From Plasmodiophora brassicae (lineage: Eukaryota; Endomyxa; Phytomyxea; Plasmodiophorida; Plasmodiophoridae): a DNA stretch of 64,000 nt. The stretch spans positions 1 through 64,000 of the forward strand of contig JASFAU010000007.1 of assembly GCA_039704465.1 (NCBI GenBank), written 5' to 3'. Both the position numbers and the translations under genes were made by a program. Shown in pieces: positions 55,022-64,000 of this stretch; positions within the stretch are counted from its first letter, which is position 1; each line of letters opens with the position of its first letter. The notes beneath the pieces are model-generated. The model searched no databases. It saw only the letters and a list, made by a program, of their open reading frames with translations, and was not told the DNA's origin.

Positions 55022-56548
55022 ATGGTTCGCTTGGTGCGCCCGATGGCCGCCGTCCACGTGCCGCCCTCCGCTTTCGCGATCGGCTTCTCGTGCCTGGTCG
55101 CGATTGCCCAAGCGGGGCTCCTGTTCGTCAACGGCACCGATACGAAACAGGTCGTGCTCGACAGCGTCACCGCGTACCACTTCGCTTGCGGCAACGCGTC
55201 GTTCCGAGTCATGGCGCCGACGTTCATCGTCCCTGATGCCGACCAGGTCAATTACGTGCTGTCGGAGGGCGCGCGCGACCACGTCATCATCGTCGACTAT
55301 CGCATTCGAAGCAGTGCTCGCCTCTGGGCGCAGTCGTGCGCCTCGGCCGGATGCCTCGGCATCGTGTTCGCACACGGGACGATCGCGCAGGACGGCGCGA
55401 TAGCGCATCAGTACCTGGCGTACACGAGCGCGTTCAGGCAGGTGCCCATTGTCATGGTGCCGTACCGGGTCCCAGCGACAACGTACGACTGGATTCGCAG
55501 CAACCCGGACGCGCTGATCGTCATGACGTCTGGGGATGCCAATCCGGCGGCAGCCGTGCTGGCATCTCCGTCCAGTGGGCCCTTCTACCTGGCCGTCGTG
55601 TTCCTACTCAGCGCCCTGGTCACGTTCTGCACGTCCAGCGCCTTGATCGTCTGCTTCTGCTTCGACGAGCGGATGCGCTTCCGTCGAGCCCCACGGTACC
55701 CGGTTGTGGTCCTGGTGACGTCGTCGCTGTCGGCAATTATCGAGTCGATCTACTCGGTCAACGCCGCCTTCTGCGACCTGCAATGCTTCGAGGCGCGCCC
55801 GCAGTCCTTCGTGTCGACCGCGTCCGTCCCCTTCATGCTCCTGGGCACGGCCTGTCTATCGTTCCAGCTCAACGATATGCTGAACGAGGGCACTGACCGC
55901 TCGCGGTGGTTCCGCGCTCTAGCGTTGACGACTCGGTAGGATGCCAGCCGGCAGGACGCGTCTCACATTCCTGCGCCCGCTGATTCAGGAACGGTGCCCC
56001 ACAGGGCCGTCGTCGTGCTCCTCTGCGTCGGCGATATGGCGCAGAAGGTCGTCTCGGCGTGCATCGAGGTCGAACTGATGAGTACGCAGTACCTGGCCCT
56101 CTTCTACCTGGTCATGTTCCTGTACACCAACTTTGACTTTACGCTGAACGGGAAGAAGCTGGCGCAGCGGCTCACGTCCATGTCGGAGACCGTGATCGGG
56201 AAGGCGGAGAACCAGAAGCGGATGCACTTCGCCAGGGTCGTGGTGCGTGCCGGCCGTGCTGGGATGGTCCAGGTCGTCCTGGTCCTCATCTTCGGGGTTG
56301 CCACTGCCGCCGTCGACAACTACACGATCTTCATGCTGACCTTCTTCCTGGCCAGCAGCGCGACCTACGTCAAGATCTGGTTCGAGATGGCCGCGTTCCG
56401 ACCTAAACCGTCGTTCGTGCACAGGTGGCTGAAGGCGGTCCTCGGCCCGATGCTTCGTTCCAGTCCGGGGAATACGATGGCCGGTCCGTTCCCAGATGTC
56501 CTCTCCGTCAAGTCGAAGGACCGCAAGACCTCGCTGAGCCAGCGCTGA
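55022..56548 (+). CDS. Signal peptide + PA-like + seven-TM protein, paralogue B
   Basis: Exons 55022-55935 and 56005-56548 give 485 residues. Nearly the whole ectodomain and most membrane segments match paralogue A (identical runs such as DTKQVVL, SVTAYHFACGNASFRVMAPT, DQVNYVLSEGARDHVIIVDY and SETVIGKAEN). The intron lies at the same position and phase. N-terminus differs but still forms a signal peptide (SAFAIGFSCLVAIAQA). The C-terminal tail is divergent and basic, with several Ser/Lys. Strong purifying selection on the duplicated pair is suggested by intact frames. Confidence 0.8.
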
Positions 56549-56953
56549 CGCAGGGGCGCCACATAATTCACGGGCCGGTACCGCACGTCCATTGCTGGAA
56601 CCCGCTTACCAAACTCGCCACACGGGGGCCCCATAAATTCCGATCCGCCTCGGGCACCAGATCGAAACCCGTCGATTCGTATCGGGACATTGTCGTGGAG
56701 ACTATCCCCAGGAGCGGACGGTAATGACCTCTCCGACGACCAGCAACAAGAATCATCGCACACCTTGCCGCGCGAGGCGTTCTCTTCGTCATTGGGTCGA
56801 CGCACGCCCCTGCGCGTTTCGAACGTTCTTCACGCCGCACCCGCATGCACATGCCGCTACCGTCATTGTCATCCTCGTCCACATCGTTACGCCGTCTGGG
56901 CAGGTGACGAGAGTCGCACGTAATAACGTTGGCTGCGTTGGCAAACGGCACCC
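56549..56953. other. Intergenic between convergent genes
   Basis: About 400 bp between the 3' ends of paralogue B and the SLC35B4-type gene. No supported gene; slightly A/T-richer than the coding regions. Confidence 0.5.
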
Positions 56954-58216
56954 CTATTCATGTTTCCTGGTTTTCGTCGTCGTCGACGGCCGGGGGCCAG
57001 CGTCGGCGAACAGGTCGGCAGGGAGACTGTACAGGACAGTACCACCGAACACCATGGCAGTGCCCAGCCAATGCAGCAGCGTGAAGGCGTTTCCGAGAAA
57101 CACGACGCTGATGATCAACGACAGGAACTTGCGGATCGTCAGCGTGAACGTACACGTCAGCGTGGTGGACAGCGCCGTCACATCATACACGGATTGGACA
57201 CAAACCCATTGCGACACGACGTTGACCAACAGGATGAGACCGGGGTGAAGGCCGACGCCGAGCAGGTCGATGGGCGACGACTGCAGCAGAGCCGCCCCTC
57301 GCGGCCCAATATCAGACGCGAGAAACAGGAAGAACGGCGCCGCCATCAGGTGCGAATAGAACATATTCTCCCTAAGACGAGCAACGCGCGTGTCAGCCTG
57401 CGGGGCGCGTACAACATTGGCAATCCAATGGCGGCGTACTGTGGATGCCGCCCGTACTTCCGGTACCCCCATTCTTGGCAGTGGCCCAGGACGGCGGACA
57501 GCACCAGGGAGATGACCAGCAGGCTGACGCCAAACATCCAGGTGGCCAGGGTGCCGTCGTCAGCGGCGTTACCCGTCGTGTGCCTCCCCTCGTTATCGCA
57601 GCATGGCGCCGACGACCGGGCACTGCTGTCGGCGAACGTGGCCAGCAGGACCCCAGCTGTGATCATCAGACAGGACAGGGTCTGCCTCATCGAATACCTG
57701 CATGGCACCGTAGGTCGACAACAACAGCAATGGGCGATGGGGTCGGCACCATGCGACGTCTTACGATTTGCCAAAGACCGTCAGGCCGAGGAGCAACGAA
57801 ACGACCAGGCTGCAGCTGCGAAAGATCATGTGGAACGGCAAGGAGATGTTGTACTTGAAGACGACGTTGTTGATGATGGAGACAGTGAGAAAGACGGCCG
57901 TGGTCGCCAGGACGAACGAAAACGGCGAATGACGCGGTTTCAGTCGCAGGCGCCGGGGGTCCAGATGCGTCACGAGGCCGACCAGGGCGATGAACACGAA
58001 CTGGGACGCCGTCACCGTATTCCCAATACCGGGATCGGCTCTCACCAGCAGCTCTGTCACCAGTCATACGCCGGGTGCGCACGTGGATTCAGGGCCGCCT
58101 CGGGCGTTACCTAACGTGACGTTGTTGACGGCGCACCCGGCAAACACGCCGGCAATGGCCCGCGCCAGCAACCCGTCCAGGTACGCCTTCGGACGTCGCA
58201 CGCTCAGACGGGACAT
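56954..58216 (-). CDS. Nucleotide-sugar transporter, SLC35B4 type
   Basis: Four exons in phase: 58216-58111, 58053-57765, 57697-57440 and 57371-56954, 356 residues. Blocks match SLC35B4 (Golgi/ER UDP-GlcNAc/UDP-xylose transporter; yeast Yea4): GCAVNNVTLELLVRADPGIG, TASQFVFIALVGL, VSIINNVVFKYNISLPFHMI followed by FRSCSLV, FYSHLMAAPFFLFLASDI, and the C-terminal TLTIRKFLSLIISVVFLGNA then HWLGTAMVFGGTVLYS. About ten membrane segments. It should import a UDP-sugar for glycosylation or wall/chitin-type polymers. Divergent from the RhoGEF-like gene. Confidence 0.92.
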
Positions 58217-58766
58217 GGGACGCCTGGCGCCCACGGGCGCATCGTCCTGGCGTCGCCCGCCGTCATCGCCCTGGCGACGGCGACGGGTCGATACCATGCG
58301 GAAGGCCCGGGCTCAGACCAACAGGAAGGGCCGCCTTCCCGCGGACCGCCGGAGGACGGCGCAGGCCCACGCCAAAACGCTGCCCCGAAGGGGACGACCC
58401 GGAAACGGATCAGCGGGCGATAGGCGGGCGGGGCAGTTCCCGGGGGCCTCCGCCACCCCCCAACCTTCCGCCAGGTGCCCGCATTACCCACTCGGTTATA
58501 CGACAGCGTCGAACGAGACCTGGGCTCTCCAGGCGCAATGGAACGGCGTCCCGTGTGTGCACAACATTGGCGGGTGGACACGCTGGATCCATTACCTAGC
58601 CGATGGGCAGGCGCGTCTGCCGGGTGAACCCGCTATACGTGAATGTGGATCCACAAGTGACGAGCTTCCCGCTGTAACGTGGACTGGCGTAAATATCAGG
58701 GGAAACGAGCGAGCGACACGGCCAGGGTCGTATATCCCAGAACGACAGAGTCTCAGCCATCGCCAA
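58217..58766. promoter_or_regulatory. Bidirectional upstream region, transporter / RhoGEF-like gene
   Basis: Divergent start codons lie 550 bp apart. The plus-strand frame of the RhoGEF-like gene stays open through here but has no in-frame domain and overlaps the transporter's first exon further upstream, so I place its start at 58767. No specific site recognised. Confidence 0.35.
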
Positions 58767-61700
58767 ATGGAGGTCGTCGCCACGGACGCGGCGCCCATTG
58801 ACGACCGGTCACGGTCAACGTCGCAGCGGGAGCCAGCGACCTGGTCGCCGGCCGACGCCTGCCTCAACCGATTGGACATCATCGGCGAACTGACCGGCAA
58901 CGAACGCCAGGTCAGATGCCGTGTCTCGTTCGTAGCTGGCCGTCCCGACTGTTTGAACAGCGTCTGGCAGTTTGTCAGCGCCCTGGAATGGGCATTGAAG
59001 CGGGTCGCCTTCCCGGTCCTGGACGCGTACAACGACCACGACCCTGCGTCGCCTGACGTCCTCCGCTTCCCGCCGCTTCTGACCGCCCTGCAGATCGCAA
59101 AGGTGCTACGCGACCTGCACAGCGACACGGTCGACGCCCTCGTTCGCGTCATCGACAAGTACGACCCGATGCAGTCCTGTATCGGACACATCATGCAGGG
59201 GCACATCGCCATCGTCCGGGACCTGTTGGCATCGTACGCCCCCGTATTCGGCATGGCGTCCGCCGCTTTGCAGCACGTCCTCGACGACGCCAGCGACGAC
59301 GACGCCCTGCTCCGCGTCCGTGCCAGCCTGGGGGCACCGTTAACCCGCCTCCCGTTCTACGAGCTCGCCCTACGACGCCTTCTGACGTTGACGCCGGAGG
59401 GCCACCCGGACGCCCAGGACCTGTCGGCCGCCGTGGAACGTGCCCGGGACGCCACGACGACGATCGCCGATCGGGTGGAGGCCGCCCGTCAGCGGCAACT
59501 CGTCCAGTCGGCCGCATCGCGAACCGATCTGCCGTTGGCATCCTCCGCACTGATCTGGGCCGGCGACGTCACCGTCGACTACGAGGACACGGTTGTCGGT
59601 CGCCAGCAGCAGCAGCAGCAGGCGCAGGACCTCGATTGGGAACGAGCCGCCGCCCGATCCCGCCCTGCTGTCCTGGCCAAACTGCTGGGCGACCAGCGCC
59701 CGACGCTGCTGATGTCTCCGGCCCGGAACCTGTCCTGCCAGCTGATCGTCTTCGACGACGTCATCGTCCTGGGACGCGCACTCGACCAGTCCATCGCCGT
59801 CGACGTGTTCGACGTGATCCCGACCGGGTCGGTCGCTGTGGCGCGGGACCCCGCGTCGAACACGACGCGCGTCGTCGACCTGCACTGCGCCGACGGCCGC
59901 CTGTACCGCATTCGAGCGGCCGACGGCGCGGCTCTGGCGCGCGCCCTGCACGACACGCGGCGGGAATGTCCGAAGCTGCACCCCGCGGACATGGTGGCGC
60001 CGTCGGCGCTGGTGGCCGAGGTCGTTGGGCAGCACTGCGTGGTACGATCCGCGGGGCATCCGCACACGGTCCGTGCTGTCTGGCGCGCTTCGGCCATTCG
60101 CGGCGTCCGAACCGGGCCTGCCGTCGAGTTGACCGCACCGGGCAGCGCCACCGTCGTCGTCGAGTTCGACGACATGGACAAGGCGGCGGCGTTCGAGAGC
60201 GCTCTCCGACGGCAGCAGGGCGGCCTGTCGTCTGATGAGAACCCGTACTGCGGGAGGTGCGCCCGGGAGACGGGCCGGCGATTGCTGCCGAGCTCCTACC
60301 AGGTGCGCTGCCAGATGTGCTGCCGCAGGATGGCGTGCGCCGCGTGCCTGTCGCAGGCGGTCCTGCTGCCCCGCGCGCCAAGTGGCATCGGCCGTGCTCC
60401 CACCTGCCAACCCTGCCGACGCTCTCTGTTCCAGATGGTCGTCCGCTCTGGGCAACCCTCGCTGGCCAGCGGGTCGACGCGTACGACCGACGACTTCTGG
60501 ATGCCGTCCCAGGTCGTCGAGGTGCCGGCCGCGAACTCTTACGAGGCGCGTCGACAGCGTCACAATCGTCGTCTGGGGCTGCGATCGCTCGGCGAATTCG
60601 ACACGGGCGCGCAGAGGGACGCACGCGTGCTCAACGTCCAGCCGCGACACGAGGTCTTGCTCGCGTTGGACGACCTTCGCCGGATGCTGCAGATGCCACC
60701 CAGCGTCAGCACCGACGAGCGCGCCGCTGTCGTCGTCGTTCAGTGCTCTGCCTGCCAGTCGTTCCGGCACGGCCTTGACGCGCAACGCCACCCGGGCGCG
60801 TGTGCCCCGTACTGTGGCCAGTGTGGGCACCCGGGCGTCCAGTCGTGCCCGGCGCCCGTCTCGTTCCTGGGCGCATGGCTCGTCGCCGAGCGCCAGGCCC
60901 TGGCCGCGCTACGAGACGAGTATATGCGCGTGCACAGTGGGCCCGCACCGGGGCGGTCGTTCGCGTACCTGCCGCCCGAGACGCCGGCCAGGCCGGCACA
61001 CTTCCACGTCATCAAGGTGACGAAACGGTTCCCCGACATGCTCCAGGGCCATATCGTGCCCGTGCGGACGGGCGGTCGGCACGAGTCCCCCATGCGGGAC
61101 GTCCTGCTGGACGTCGTCGCCGTCATCATGGACGTGTACGCCAGCCTGCTTGACGCGCTGACGAGCCGTCTGGCGTCGGACGCGTCGATCGCCGACATCC
61201 TGGCCCGGTTCCTGCCGGCCCTGGCGTCCCTGTTCCGGATCTACGTTCGGGCGTACCCGGACGCCATCGACGGCCTGCCGTCGGCCAGCGCCGTTCGACA
61301 GGTGGCCGACCGGCCCACAGCGTTCCTGCACCGGTGCCGCGCCCTGCTGTCCACAGTGGACGCCGACACGCGTCAGGTCCTGTCCCACCAGCTCGACGCC
61401 GGCGTCGTTGCCCTCATCGAACGCGTCCGCGCCCGGTACATCATGGGTCGCCTGGCTCGGGCGCTCGCCGTACCGATGCGATTCCTCACCCCTCATGGTC
61501 CACTGGAGCGCGTCCGCCCGCCCGCGCCCCTGCCTGATCGCTGACCCGGTGCAACAGGGGGCCCTCCAGGCGCCGTTCGGGTGTCGAGCTGGGCCGTGCG
61601 GGCCGTCCTGGACGGGCGGTGCCCTGCTGCCGTGCACACGTTGATCGTCCTGCCGGACGTCGTCGTCCTCGTCGCCTACGCCGGCGCCGGCCAGCGCCCG

Positions 61701-62201
61701 CACGCGTACCGGGCAGAGCGTCGCACCTTCACCCTGTCAGTGACCAGGACGAACCTCGGTAGGTGACCGTGCGGCCGGCGCTCGCCTGAGGGGATCCGCT
61801 CGCTGAGTGCGTTCGCGGGGGCAGGTGCCACCGGCGTCCACGTCGACACGCTGCGGATCGTGTTCGACCACGAGGGCGGCACGCCGATCGACCTGTTCGG
61901 GGCGTCGCCGTCGGAGACGGGGACGATCGGCCTGGCGCTGTCGCGCTGGGCCGCCCTGAGCGACAGCGCCTCGGGCATGGCCTGTGCGGCGGTGCACTCG
62001 CCGATCGCACGGCCCCGGTCGACGGCCGCCCGGATACTGGCCGCCGCCGCCGCCCCAGCACCCAGGTCGCAGCACCAGGGCAAACAGGGCGCCGCGCGAT
62101 ACTGCCACCGATGTGAATCGCCACGAGCGTCGCCGTGCTGCCCCGCGTGCGGGTCCCGGTTGTCGATCGCGCAGCGCGACAACGACGTGGACGGGCCCTG
62201 A
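58767..62201 (+). CDS. RhoGEF-like protein with two DH-PH-like modules and zinc clusters
   Basis: Exon 1 58767-61497, exon 2 61570-61758, exon 3 61825-62201, in phase, 1098 residues. Without the 72-bp first intron the frame would stop at 61544. Order: a Dbl-homology helical domain near residues 70-250 ([37 protein letters not shown]); a PH-like domain near 310-400 ([20 protein letters not shown]); a FYVE-like zinc finger near 490-550 ([22 protein letters not shown]); a second Cys/His cluster near 660-690 ([14 protein letters not shown]); a second DH-like helical bundle near 770-900 ([20 protein letters not shown]); a second PH-like segment across exons 2-3 ([16 protein letters not shown]); and a C-terminal zinc ribbon ([16 protein letters not shown]). 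Resembles FGD-type GEFs for Rho GTPases, extended. A (CAG)6 glutamine run is at 59604-59621. Confidence 0.75.
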
Positions 62202-62237
62202 TTCGAACGTAACGGACACTAAATACGACGGGTTGTA

Positions 62238-63457
62238 TCAGAAGTTGACGGCGGCCTTGATCGCCTCGTAGCACTTGAGCGTGTCGGGGACGTAGACGCG
62301 CTCGAACGCCAGCGGGAACGGCGTGTCGTACCCGCAGACCCGCTGGATGGGCGCCTCCAGCGACAGGAAGCACTCGGCCTGTATGGTGGCACACACCTGG
62401 TTCGTCGTCAGCATGGCGGACGGTCCCCCACCCCAGGTCGGGGTTGCTGACCTCGGCGGCGAACCCGCCCGTGACGGGCGCTTCGTGGCTGACGACGCAC
62501 CGGCCCGTCTTGGTGACCGACTGGACGACGGTGTCGGCGTCCCAGGGCAGGACGGTCTGCAGGTCGATGAGGTCGCAGGTGATGCCGTCCTGGGCGGCGG
62601 CCATGTCGCAGGCCGCCGCCAGGACGCGCATCTGGGCGCCGTACCCGACGACGGTCACATCGGCGCCCTCGCGCAGCACGTCGGCCTCGCCGAGCGGCAG
62701 CGTGTAATCGTCGACGGGGACGTCGTCCACGGCCGCCCGGTACAGCGCCTTCGGCTCGAAGAAGATGACCGGGTTCGGGTCGCGGATCGAGGCCAGCAGC
62801 AGGCCTTTCGCCTGTCGAGGCCCGCGTGGAACGACGACCTTCAGGCCGGGCGTCTGCGCGAAGTACGCCTCGGGCGACTGCGAGTGGTACAGGCCGCCAT
62901 GGCCGACGGCGCCGTACGGCGACCGGATCGTCAGGCGCCCGCAGTCGAACTCGTTGCCCGACCGGTACCGGTACTTGGCCGCCTCGTTCACAATCTGTGT
63001 GGCGGGCGTCGCGTTAGTCGGGCCCGCGCCTGATCCACGACACGCCCACTAGGTGTACGTGCCTGGTCGAACGCGGGGAAGATGTAGTCGGCGAATTGCA
63101 TCTCGGCGATGGCCGTGTGCCCGTTGGACGCCAGGCCGATGGCGAACCCGGCGATGCCCTGCTCGCTCAGCGGCGTGTTGAACACGCGCTCTTTGCCGAA
63201 CCGGTCCCTGCGGTGGCGGACGCGCCCCAGGTCAGATCGGCGGGCGTTGCACACGATTCGCAATGGACGCGCGGGTACTTCAGCCCGACGGAGCAGCGGA
63301 ACACGCCGCCGAACGCGACGTCCTCGCCAAACAGCAGGGCGGTGTCGTCGGTCTCCAACGCGATCCGCATCGCATCGTTGAGCGCCGTGTACAGGTTCAT
63401 CTGCGTTGTCGTCGTCGTCGCCGCCGTCGACAGCGACCGCCGTATCGCCCGGAACAT
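62238..63457 (-). CDS. BCKDHB: Branched-chain 2-oxoacid dehydrogenase E1 beta subunit, mitochondrial
   Basis: Exons 63457-63279, 63207-63063, 62994-62452 and 62396-62238 give 341 residues. Thiamine-dependent decarboxylation of the keto acids of Leu, Ile and Val, together with E1 alpha. Presequence [13 protein letters not shown]. The match to animal BCKDHB is strong throughout: [102 protein letters not shown] and [18 protein letters not shown]. Intron 2 has a GC donor (CAG then GCACGT) and an AG acceptor. A slightly longer N-terminus starting at another upstream Met is possible. Confidence 0.97.
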
Positions 63458-63706
63458 GACCGGATGCCGGCCCGCAGCAACCGCCATCGTTGCGTGTGGT
63501 GACGGCCACGAATCACGCGAGGTGGACCTATTCGTGGCGCGCAACCCAGTGGCGCCTTCGGGGGGCGCGTCCCCCCGCGGTCTGTACCCCGCCGGTCACT
63601 ACGTACACGACGGGACGATGTACCTGAGCACAGACACAACCGCGTGTCGAATACATCATGCGAATACGGGTTGAATGCGTCGGGGGAGCGCGCGCGTCGC
63701 TCGAGG
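63458..63706. other. Short intergenic region
   Basis: Between the 3' end of the DnaJ gene and the start of BCKDHB, both on the minus strand. No supported gene. Confidence 0.5.
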
Positions 63707-64000
63707 CTAGCCGCTGCTGGCGCCGCCGCCCTTGAGGAAGTCTTTCAGCTTGCGGACGATGGACTTCTGCGGGTGGACGCGCTCGGCCTCGCGCTGGTAC
63801 TCCTCCAGGGCCGCCCTCATCTTGGGCGTCATGTCGTTCCAGTCGGGCATGGTGATGTTCAGGTGCACGACCTCGTTGCCGACGTACCCGCGCCGCTTGA
63901 CGTCGGCGATGCCCTTGCCGCGCATCAGCAGTTTCGCGTTGGGCTGTGTGCCCGCCGGGACCTTCAAGTCGGCCTGGCCGGTCAGCGTCGGCACCTCGAT
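63707..64000 (-). CDS. DnaJ (Hsp40) C-terminal part, cut by window edge
   Basis: The frame is open to the last base. It shows the end of DnaJ client-binding domain II (VPTLTGQADLKVPAGTQPN, LLMRGKGIADVKRRGYVGNE and VVHLNITMPDW) and a C-terminal helical tail (RKLKDFLKGGG). The glycine-rich turn and the GTQP and RGKG motifs are typical of type I or mitochondrial-type DnaJ proteins. J domain and zinc region would lie to the right of the window. Stop at 63707. Confidence 0.9.
   Translation of the reverse strand: MEVPTLTGQADLKVPAGTQPNAKLLMRGKGIADVKRRGYVGNEVVHLNITMPDWNDMTPKMRAALEEYQREAERVHPQKSIVRKLKDFLKGGGASSG

Noticed and set aside
56960..58114. 384-codon plus-strand frame
   Set aside because: It is antisense to the well-supported SLC35B4-type transporter exons and has a random Arg/Gln-rich composition.

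Overview
The window is nuclear DNA of a GC-rich eukaryotic microbe. Twelve or more multi-exon genes can be spliced with GT-AG introns of about 50-110 bp, and the splice phases agree with known protein families. Codon third positions in genes are strongly G/C. There are no bacterial operons, rRNA genes, recognisable tRNA genes or CRISPR arrays. Short introns, dense genes, secreted effector-like proteins and a repeat-rich compartment would fit a plant-associated protist such as a plasmodiophorid, but nothing here fixes the taxon. Start codons given below are ATG; many long open frames here begin only at TTG/GTG/CTG and were trimmed.

Layout. Bases 1-19.7 kb are gene-poor and full of old dispersed repeats (families called R1, R2 and R3 here), fold-backs and gene fragments. 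This part carries a predicted secreted OTU-like cysteine protease with a large novel C-terminus (1428-4313, -), a divergent FunK1-like protein kinase (12623-14982, -) with a neighbouring decayed relative, and several weak hypothetical genes. From 19.8 kb to the end the DNA is gene-dense. In order: a secreted alpha-carbonic anhydrase; a cluster of three lariat-debranching-enzyme (DBR1) genes, of which only the third keeps all metal ligands; an aromatic amino acid hydroxylase; 14-3-3; a probably mitochondrial lysyl-tRNA synthetase diverging from a (methyl)citrate synthase; a CDCA7-type zinc-finger protein; a very long Furry/Tao3/Mor2-type gene that splices in frame into an RGS domain; an isolated formin FH2 segment; a duplicated pair of signal-peptide + PA-like + seven-TM proteins and a duplicated pair of Qa-SNAREs; a 2H cyclic phosphodiesterase; a four-CBS protein; an SLC35B4-type nucleotide-sugar transporter; a large RhoGEF-like protein with two DH-PH-like modules and zinc clusters; the branched-chain 2-oxoacid dehydrogenase E1 beta subunit; and the 3' end of a DnaJ gene cut by the window edge.

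How the genes may work together. Mitochondrial carbon and amino-acid catabolism is represented by BCKDH E1 beta, the methylcitrate-type synthase and the aromatic hydroxylase. Branched-chain catabolism yields propionyl-CoA, a substrate of methylcitrate synthase. Signalling and cell shape are represented by the Furry-RGS protein, the RhoGEF, the FH2 protein, 14-3-3, the CBS protein and the two candidate receptors. RNA end or lariat metabolism is represented by DBR1 and the cyclic phosphodiesterase. The most unusual items are the Furry-RGS fusion, the DBR1 cluster with two ligand-poor paralogues, the double DH-PH protein and the secreted OTU protein.
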